Below, in pieces: positions 58,147 to 64,000 of a DNA stretch of 64,000 nucleotides; positions within the stretch are counted from its first letter, which is position 1, and every line of letters begins with the position of its first letter. Position numbers and translations under genes: made by a program. The stretch spans positions 62,001 through 126,000 of the forward strand of contig NZ_JBGCCU010000004.1 in NCBI RefSeq assembly GCF_041261445.1. Reading direction: 5' to 3'. Below the pieces are notes generated by a model. It did no database searches. It had not been told where the DNA came from and worked only from the letters and a program-made list of their open reading frames with translations. Source of the stretch: Catenulispora sp. EB89. Lineage in GTDB: Bacteria > Actinomycetota > Actinomycetes > Streptomycetales > Catenulisporaceae.

Positions 58147-59853
58147 TCAAGTGTGCAGCCCGATCACGCCCACGAAGATCGGTCCGGTCAGCGGCAGCAG
58201 GAAGTTCGACAGCGTATAGGTGATCGTGTACCCGATCATCGGCACGCTGCTCTGCGCGGTGTTGGTGATCGCGGTGATGGCCGGCGTCGAGCACTGCTGG
58301 CCGGCGATGGCGCCGATCAGGATCGGCTTCTCGATCTTGAGGAACCTGCGGCCGATCCACAGTCCCAGGAAGGCCGGGATCAGCACCATCGCGATCCCGG
58401 ACAGCGGCAGCAGGAGCGGGTACTTCTTCAGCAGCGGGCCGGCGTCCGGGCCCGCGGACAGGCCGGTGACCGCGATGAACACGGCCAGGCCGAGGTCCTT
58501 CATGGTCGCCGCGGCCACTGGCGGGTAGGCGCCGAAAGTCGGCTTCGTGGAGCGGAACCATCCGAAGATCAGGCCGCTGATCAGGCAGCCACCGCCGGTG
58601 CCGAGGGTCAGGTTGGCCGAGCCGAGGTGGATCACGATCTCGCCGAGCAGGACGCCGAGGCAGATGCCCAGGCCGATGTAGATCCAGTCCGCGCTCTCGG
58701 TGCGGACCTTGGCGCCGAAGGCCTTCTGGAAGCGGTCCACCTTCGACTTCATGCCGACCACGTTCAGCGTGTCGCCGACGTGGATCTCGGTGGTGCCGGA
58801 GGCCGGCAGGTCGTTGCCGAGGCGGTTGATGCCCGTCAGATACACGCCCTCGGTGGGGACCGGGAACTCGGCGTTGATGGTGTCGACGGTCTTGCCGTTG
58901 ATCTTCTTGTCGGTGACCACCAGCTCGCGCGTCTGCATCGGGCTGTCCAGGCCCGGAACGGCGTTGGTCTCCGGCCCCAGCTCGTGGCCCGCCGTCATCA
59001 CCGCCTCGCGCTGCCCGACCACCAGCACCCGGTCGCCGAGCAGCAGGCGCAGCGCCGGATCGACCGTGAGGACCTTCTTGCCGCGCTTCACGCCCTCGAT
59101 CGAGGCGTGCTCGCCGACCGAGTCCTCCAGGCTCTGCACGGTGAGGCCGTCGCCCTTGGTGATCTGGTACGTCCGCCCGACCAGCTTGGGCATCGACGCT
59201 TCCTCGTCGGAGTCCAGCGCCGCGTTGCCGCCGCGCATCTTCTCCCACAGCTCGCGGGAGGCCTTGGCCAGGTTGATGCCCAGCAGCCGCGGGAAGATCT
59301 GGCTGGTCAGCAGGACGATCGAGATCAGGCCGAACAGGTAGCAGACCGAGTACGCGGTGGCCACGTGCGCGGAGAGCGTCGTGACCTGGCTCGGCGTGAT
59401 GCCGGGCAGCTTGGTGATGGCGTCCTGCGCGGTGCCGACGACCGCGGACTCGGTCGCCGAGCCGGCCAGGATCCCGGCGCCGGTGCCGGTGTCCAGGTTC
59501 GCGACCTTCGTGATGCCGACCGCGATCACCAGGACGAGGACCATCTCCATCAGCGACAGCACGCCGAAGCGCAGGCCCCTGGGATTCAGGTTCGCGACGA
59601 ATCCGGGCCCGGCGATGTAGCCGAGCGAGAAGATGAACAGGGCGAACATGATGTTCTTCACGTCGCTGTTCACGGCGATGTGCTTGCCGTTGACGGTCTG
59701 CGCCCCCAGCAGCATGGAGACGATCAGCACGCCGCAGATGCCGCCGAGGGTGATCGGCCCGACCCGCAGCTTGCCGACCAGGTAGCCCAGCGCCAGGCAC
59801 GCGAACAGGGCCAGGACCGCGTTCTCCTGCATCAGCTTCAACACAGGGACCAT
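58147..59853 (-). CDS. Aspartate:alanine exchanger (AAE) family transporter with two RCK_C domains
   Basis: A 568-residue transporter. Five N-terminal and five C-terminal helices flank a cytoplasmic part with two RCK_C/TrkA-C-like domains (TYQITKGDGLTVQSLEDSVG and ELVVTDKKINGKTVDTIN). It has the duplicated YidE/YbjL-type motifs GSATESAVVGTAQDAI and GQQCSTPAITAITN. Relatives exchange aspartate for alanine or carry succinate. The regulatory ligand is unknown. ATG 59853 begins the first helix and is preferred to an upstream GTG at 59889. Confidence 0.9.
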   Translation of the reverse strand: MVPVLKLMQENAVLALFACLALGYLVGKLRVGPITLGGICGVLIVSMLLGAQTVNGKHIAVNSDVKNIMFALFIFSLGYIAGPGFVANLNPRGLRFGVLSLMEMVLVLVIAVGITKVANLDTGTGAGILAGSATESAVVGTAQDAITKLPGITPSQVTTLSAHVATAYSVCYLFGLISIVLLTSQIFPRLLGINLAKASRELWEKMRGGNAALDSDEEASMPKLVGRTYQITKGDGLTVQSLEDSVGEHASIEGVKRGKKVLTVDPALRLLLGDRVLVVGQREAVMTAGHELGPETNAVPGLDSPMQTRELVVTDKKINGKTVDTINAEFPVPTEGVYLTGINRLGNDLPASGTTEIHVGDTLNVVGMKSKVDRFQKAFGAKVRTESADWIYIGLGICLGVLLGEIVIHLGSANLTLGTGGGCLISGLIFGWFRSTKPTFGAYPPVAAATMKDLGLAVFIAVTGLSAGPDAGPLLKKYPLLLPLSGIAMVLIPAFLGLWIGRRFLKIEKPILIGAIAGQQCSTPAITAITNTAQSSVPMIGYTITYTLSNFLLPLTGPIFVGVIGLHT

Positions 59854-59991
59854 CAGATCCCGACCATGATCGGCGCGCGCCCGCACCACGCCCGAACGGG
59901 TGAGCCGGGCGTGATCGGCATCGGGTACCGTCGTTGGGATTTTGTGCCCCGCCCAGCGGCGGCCGCGGTGTCATGGAGCGGGAGGAACGCC

Positions 59992-61590
59992 GTGCCCTTC
60001 TTCAAGAAGCGCAAGGATGAGCAGCACGGCGAGGAGGGCCCGGAGGTTCGGAAGGGCCCTGAAAGCGCGGCCGAAAACCTGCCCGCGAACGCGCCCACCA
60101 ACGCGCCCGCGAACGCGCCCGAAAACCGGCCCGAGACGCCTCGCCGGTTCGCCGCCATCCGCCGCGTCCGACCCGGAACGACCTGGGGTGCCGGCCGCGT
60201 CGGCGCGTTCGGCGACGCCCTCGCCGGGCCGATGGGCTCGCTCGACAAGGGCATGGACACCGCGTGGCAGGGCCTGAAGACGGTCGGCGGTATCTTCCGC
60301 GACCGCCGCCGGGTAGGGGTGCGGGCCGAGGACCAGGCGACGGTGCAGTGGCTGCGGCAGCTGGCCGGGCTGCTGAGCACGCTCGGCGCGGAGATCCTGC
60401 GCTCCGGGGCGAACACCCGGGACGTCGAGACCCAGATCGTGGACATCGCGGCCCGGTACGGCGTGGACGCCCGCTGCTTCGCGCTGCCCACCGGGATCTT
60501 CGTGCGCGTCGAGGCGGTGGTCGGGGACGCCGGCAGCGAGCTGGACTTCGCGCCGGTCGGCACCGCCGGGATGCAGCTGAACCAGGTGGAGGCGCTGCAG
60601 AACCTGGTGCAGCGGATGCTCGGCGAGGCACTGCCGTTCGACGAGGTGCGCAAGGCGCTGCGCGAGGAGCAGAGCCTGCCGCGGCGGTTCCAGCCGGCCA
60701 CGGCGATCTCCGGGTACGCGATGCTGACGCTGGCGCTGGGGATGTTGCAGCACCCGACGTGGAACGCGGCGGCCGGCTACGTCACAGCCGGGACGGCGGT
60801 CGGCGTGCTGCAGTACCTGGTGCGCCGCTACGCGCCGAACCTGCTGACGCTGCTCCCGGTGGCCGCGGCGATCATGGTCACGGTGCTGGCGCTGCGCTTC
60901 GCCGGGCCGATCCTGCATCAGGACCCGGGCTTCCTGTACATCCCGCCGCTGATCGGCTTCCTGCCCGGCGCCGCGCTCACCCTCGGGGCGATCGAGCTGT
61001 CGACGAACTCGACGCTGTCCGGGATCACCCGGCTGGCCGGGGCGCTGAACGTGCTGCTGATGCTGGCGCTCGGCATCCTGGTCGCGACCGACACCGTGCG
61101 CCCGCACCCGATCGGCGACCCGGTGCCGGCACAGCTCGGGGCCTGGGTCGGCTGGGCCTCGGTGCTGCTGCTGGCGGTCGGCTTCACGCTCAACCACGAC
61201 GCCCCGCGCCGTTCGCTGGCCTGGCTGACCGTGGCGCTGCTGGCCACGCGCGTGGTCCAAACGGCCGGCACGCTGGTCGGCGGCCAGGCACTCGGCGCAT
61301 TCGTCGCCGGAATGGCATTGGTACCGGTGGCAACCTGGATCGGCAAGCGCGCGACGATCCCAGACCAGGTGATCTTCCTACCGGCGTTCTGGATGGTCGT
61401 ACCCGGTGCCCACGGCCTGTCGGGAGTCCAGCAACTGCTGGTCGCACACAGCTCGGCAGGCTGGCAGACACTACTGAACGTGATGATCACGGTCGGCTCG
61501 ATCGCACTCGGCGTCCTCGCCGGCGCTTCACTGCGGCGCACGACGCGGCTGGAGGTACTGCCAGCGGACGAGGCGGGCGGGACCGGGTAG
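59992..61590 (+). CDS. ThrE-type threonine/serine exporter family protein
   Basis: A 532-residue protein. A charged, Asn/Pro/Ala-rich N-terminus of about 60 residues is followed by the ThrE domain (ILRSGANTRDVETQIVDIAA) and about ten transmembrane helices covering both ThrE halves (segments including YIPPLIGFLPGAALTLGAIE and LPAFWMVVPGAHGLSGVQQL). Members export threonine and serine by proton exchange in corynebacteria. The GTG 59992 has a strong GGGAGG site. It is divergent from the AAE transporter gene. Confidence 0.9.
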   Translation: MPFFKKRKDEQHGEEGPEVRKGPESAAENLPANAPTNAPANAPENRPETPRRFAAIRRVRPGTTWGAGRVGAFGDALAGPMGSLDKGMDTAWQGLKTVGGIFRDRRRVGVRAEDQATVQWLRQLAGLLSTLGAEILRSGANTRDVETQIVDIAARYGVDARCFALPTGIFVRVEAVVGDAGSELDFAPVGTAGMQLNQVEALQNLVQRMLGEALPFDEVRKALREEQSLPRRFQPATAISGYAMLTLALGMLQHPTWNAAAGYVTAGTAVGVLQYLVRRYAPNLLTLLPVAAAIMVTVLALRFAGPILHQDPGFLYIPPLIGFLPGAALTLGAIELSTNSTLSGITRLAGALNVLLMLALGILVATDTVRPHPIGDPVPAQLGAWVGWASVLLLAVGFTLNHDAPRRSLAWLTVALLATRVVQTAGTLVGGQALGAFVAGMALVPVATWIGKRATIPDQVIFLPAFWMVVPGAHGLSGVQQLLVAHSSAGWQTLLNVMITVGSIALGVLAGASLRRTTRLEVLPADEAGGTG

Positions 61591-62292
61591 GTTGCCGGCC
61601 TCGATGTGAATCAGCAACCTCGAAACCCGGCCGGCAGAACTGCCCGGCTGGAGCTGCGACCTCGACGGCGACGGGCCAGGCCCGGCCGCCCACACGCTTC
61701 GTCGAGTCCGACCGGACCATGCGGGGTGTTGGTTCTGGGTCCCTCGCCGCGTCGGCGGGCGAAGCCAACCTGGCCGGTTTGGTGGTGTCAAGCCGGACGA
61801 AACAGCACCACAGCAGCAGCGATCCGGCTTTACTCCACCGGACCGGCCTGGTTCCGTTTACGGCGACGACGCGGCGAGGGACCCAGAACCTCGGCGACCA
61901 CAAGCAACACCGCCACCCAACCACGCAACGCAGGCAACAGCGGATAGGAAGCCGAACAGTCGCGGGCCGCCGCCGAACCGCCGGACGCACGGGTCGCCCC
62001 CTCGCTGTAGAGCGCCCGCCGGAGGCCTCAAGGTGCCCACCACGCCCAACGATTGCCGCCTACGCAACGCGTGCGCAGTGACTCGGACCTGTGCGCGGTC
62101 GTGTCCGCGAAAACCGCCAGCCGCCAGCGAAACCTGCGGGGCACAACCGAACTGCGTCCCCCTGCGAGGCCATCAAACCCTGTGCGAAGCCGTAAAAATC
62201 GCCTGTAAACCCCCAGGCCAATCGCACACCCGGCAGCGCACCGACACCGAGCAGCGCCCGCCCCCCTTCGACCCTCACCAACCCTCGCCCCA
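61591..62292. other. 702-base gene-free stretch with a long inverted repeat
   Basis: No recognisable gene lies here on either strand; open frames are Arg/Pro/Cys-rich and lack ribosome sites. The main structure is a 24-bp inverted repeat at 61731-61890, listed separately. The base composition has more A and more unbroken short AC-rich runs than the flanking genes. Confidence 0.55.
61731..61890. repeat. 24-bp perfect inverted repeat with 112-bp spacer
   Basis: Left arm 61731-61754 begins ggttctgggtccctcgcc and right arm 61867-61890 is its exact complement (ending gggacccagaacc). Inside the spacer a second, imperfect pair can form (aacctggccggtttggtgg with ccaccggaccggcctggtt), which would give a long two-part hairpin. 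No transposase or resolvase gene is adjacent. Size and symmetry suit a MITE-like remnant or a structured RNA. Confidence 0.75.
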
Positions 62293-62982
62293 TCAGCCCT
62301 CCGCGACCGGCCCCCGCCGCTTCCGCCAGAACCCGCGGAACCCCGCATACAGCGCCGCGATCAGCCCCACCCCCAGCAGCCCCGGCTGCCAGTGCTTCGT
62401 CGCGCCGGGGGCGGCGGCGCCGGCGAGGGCGTCGGGGCCGTCCGTCAGTTGCTCGCGGACTGTGCCGCAGGCCAGGGCGGGGCCGGTGGAGGAGCTGCGG
62501 GCGCAGGCTGTGGAGGTGAACTGGTGAGTGACCGTCCCCGGCTTGGCGTCGCGAGTGCGCGGCGTCAGGTGCTCCGACTCCTCGACGGTGCCGGCCATCA
62601 CCTGGTCGGTGAAGACCAGGGTGCGGCCGGCGGGGATGTTCGCGGTCCAGCGCAGGGTGTTGTCCTCCTGCTTGGCCTGGGGGCTGGAGTCCACGAGTTG
62701 GAAGCCTGCCGGGACGAGGTGGTAGACCTCCAGGTCCGGGTAGGGGGTCTGGGATTCGTTGTCGACCCGGACCGTGTAGTCGACGATGTCGCCGGAATGG
62801 GCCGAACGGGTGTCGTCGCTGATGTCGACCCGGACGCCGTTGGCGCTTCCGGTGGCGCTGGCGTCGGTGGGCAGGGTGGGCACGGCGCCTGCCCGGGCGG
62901 CGAGGGTGGACATGGTTCCGACCGTCACCGCCGCGGCGGTGACCACGCCGATGGCCGCCGCGCTCCGCATCATGGTCCGCAT
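62293..62982 (-). CDS. Secreted, C-terminally anchored DUF11-like protein
   Basis: A 229-residue exported protein. A signal peptide occupies about residues 1-33. One DUF11/Ig-like beta domain follows ([20 protein letters not shown] ... [20 protein letters not shown]). A two-cysteine stretch near residues 160-172 leads to a C-terminal membrane helix with a basic end ([11 protein letters not shown]). Such domains build surface or adhesin-like proteins. The function is unknown. It is divergent from ftsH. Confidence 0.75.
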   Translation of the reverse strand: MRTMMRSAAAIGVVTAAAVTVGTMSTLAARAGAVPTLPTDASATGSANGVRVDISDDTRSAHSGDIVDYTVRVDNESQTPYPDLEVYHLVPAGFQLVDSSPQAKQEDNTLRWTANIPAGRTLVFTDQVMAGTVEESEHLTPRTRDAKPGTVTHQFTSTACARSSSTGPALACGTVREQLTDGPDALAGAAAPGATKHWQPGLLGVGLIAALYAGFRGFWRKRRGPVAEG

Positions 62983-63073
62983 TCACTTTGCTTCGGCACA
63001 AACCGGGGTCCGGTTTAACCCATACGGATCTGCCGGCGTTTCGGGACCGCCTCGGCTGACCGACCACTCCCCC

Positions 63074-64000
63074 GTGAGCGATCCCTCGGTGCCGCCGCGC
63101 CAAGACCCCGGCCAGCCCTGGCGCGCGGAGGGCACGCCGCCGGAGAAGCCGGGTCCGCCGAACAAGCCGCAGCGGGGGCCGAACGTGCCCGGCGGCTGGT
63201 GGCGGCTGCTGCTCACCATGCTCCTGGTCTTCCTGGCCACGGATCTGCTGCTCTCGCTGTTCAACTCCGGCGCCTCCTCGACGAAGGTCCCTTACACCGA
63301 GTTCACCAGGCAGGTCGCGGCGAACAACGTCAAGGAGGTCTACTCCAAGGGCGACGCCATCCAGGGCGACCTGAAGGAGAAGGCGCCGGTGCCGGACGAC
63401 GGGGGCGACACCTACGTCAAGTTCGACACGCAGCGGCCGTCGTGGGCCGAGGACCCGTTGTGGCAGCAGCTGTCCACCAACGGGGTGACGATCACCGCCA
63501 AGCCTGTGGTCCAGCAGCAGAGCGTCCTGCTCAACCTGCTGATCTCGCTGGCTCCGGTGGCGCTGCTGCTGGGCCTGTGGCTGCTGGTCGCGCGGCGGAT
63601 GAGCGCCGGGGCGATGGGCGGCCTGGGACGGCGCGGGCCGCCCAAGCCGGTGGCGCCGGAGGAGGGCAAGCGGACGACGTTCTCCGACGTGGCCGGCATC
63701 GACGAGGTCGAGGCGCAGCTGGCCGAGGTCGTCGACTATCTGAGGAATCCGGCGCCGTTCCAGGCGATGGGCGCGCGGATGCCCGGCGGCGTGCTGCTGG
63801 CCGGGCCGCCCGGGACCGGCAAGACGCTGCTGGCGCGGGCCGTGGCCGGCGAGGCGAACGTGCCCTTCTTCTCGGCGTCGGCCTCGGAGTTCATCGAGAT
63901 GATCGTCGGCGTCGGCGCCTCCCGGGTGCGCGAGCTGTTCAACGAGGCCCGCAAGGTCGCGCCCTCGATCGTGTTCATCGACGAGATCGACACCATCGGC
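63074..64000 (+). CDS. ftsH: FtsH AAA+ membrane protease (5' part; runs off the window)
   Basis: The visible 309 codons cover a Pro-rich N-terminus, a first transmembrane helix ([20 protein letters not shown]), the periplasmic FtsH extracellular domain, a second helix ([20 protein letters not shown]) and most of the AAA core. Walker A is GPPGTGKT, the pore loop is [14 protein letters not shown] and Walker B is IVFIDEID. The zinc protease domain lies beyond 64000. It should degrade membrane and soluble proteins in hexamers. The GTG 63074 start is preferred; the region upstream has no closer start. Confidence 0.9.
   Translation, partial: MSDPSVPPRQDPGQPWRAEGTPPEKPGPPNKPQRGPNVPGGWWRLLLTMLLVFLATDLLLSLFNSGASSTKVPYTEFTRQVAANNVKEVYSKGDAIQGDLKEKAPVPDDGGDTYVKFDTQRPSWAEDPLWQQLSTNGVTITAKPVVQQQSVLLNLLISLAPVALLLGLWLLVARRMSAGAMGGLGRRGPPKPVAPEEGKRTTFSDVAGIDEVEAQLAEVVDYLRNPAPFQAMGARMPGGVLLAGPPGTGKTLLARAVAGEANVPFFSASASEFIEMIVGVGASRVRELFNEARKVAPSIVFIDEIDTIG

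Noticed and set aside
61591-62292. Short Arg/Pro/Cys-rich frames in the gene-free stretch considered as a transposase remnant.
   Set aside because: No DDE, HUH or serine/tyrosine recombinase motif could be read in any frame.

Overview
The window is high-GC DNA (about 70% by eye) from an actinomycete. Lineage markers are an actinobacterial integration host factor (mihF), a pspA-pspAA-htpX-pspAB stress operon, DUF3043 and DUF1707 membrane proteins, and a c-di-AMP (ydaO/yuaA) riboswitch in front of a LysM/transglycosylase gene. A Streptomyces- or Catenulispora-like soil organism fits. The species cannot be fixed from the sequence alone. No rRNA, tRNA, CRISPR array, IS element or prophage was seen.

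Layout. 1-5.7 kb: a FrnE/DsbA-like oxidoreductase cut by the window edge, a large LuxR-type ATPase regulator, the riboswitch-controlled cell-wall enzyme and a PemK/MazF-like protein. 5.7-15.3 kb: a cation:proton antiporter, an FtsX-type permease followed by an 18-bp tandem repeat array, a uridine-kinase-like protein without the P-loop lysine, a SHOCT protein, an M48 protease, a frameshifted ADP-ribosylglycohydrolase, a secreted alpha/beta hydrolase and a DUF1707 protein.

15.3-37.9 kb is the centrepiece: a catabolic island for an N-heterocycle, most likely a pyrimidine. On the minus strand, in order of transcription, lie a PucR regulator, an NCS2 nucleobase permease, a three-subunit molybdenum hydroxylase (CoxM/S/L type), CoxG, a small coupled ORF, a nitrilase-superfamily amidase, HyuA, HyuB, carbamate kinase, a barbiturase/cyanuric-acid-hydrolase-family enzyme, XdhC and MocA. 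Most neighbours overlap by a few bases. Divergently, on the plus strand, are FdrA and YlbE (oxamate carbamoyltransferase-type proteins) and an AEC-family carrier. A coherent reading is uptake of uracil or thymine, Mo-dependent oxidation to barbiturate, ring opening to ureidomalonate, phosphorolysis to malonamate and carbamoyl phosphate, ATP recovery by carbamate kinase, amidase release of malonate and malonate transport. Ureidomalonate is the one-carbon homologue of oxalurate, the substrate handled by FdrA/YlbE-type enzymes. This phosphorolytic version of oxidative pyrimidine degradation is an inference and the main discovery candidate here.

38-47.6 kb holds mihF, a second DUF1707 protein, a membrane protein with a degenerate EEP nuclease domain, the psp operon with divergent DUF3043, and an ABC transporter. 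47.6-64 kb holds a NarL-type two-component pair, an aldo/keto reductase, a secreted trypsin-like protease, a phosphopantetheinyl transferase, a flavin-fold oxidase, a membrane pseudokinase lacking its N-lobe, a rhomboid-like protein, an M50-like protease, an AAE-type transporter, a ThrE-type exporter, a 702-bp gene-free stretch with a 24-bp inverted repeat, an anchored secreted protein and the start of ftsH.

A recurring trait is low-complexity, repeat-built insertion inside otherwise conserved proteins (the LuxR ATPase, PucR, FdrA, YlbE, the phosphopantetheinyl transferase and the pseudokinase), along with short tandem arrays just outside genes.
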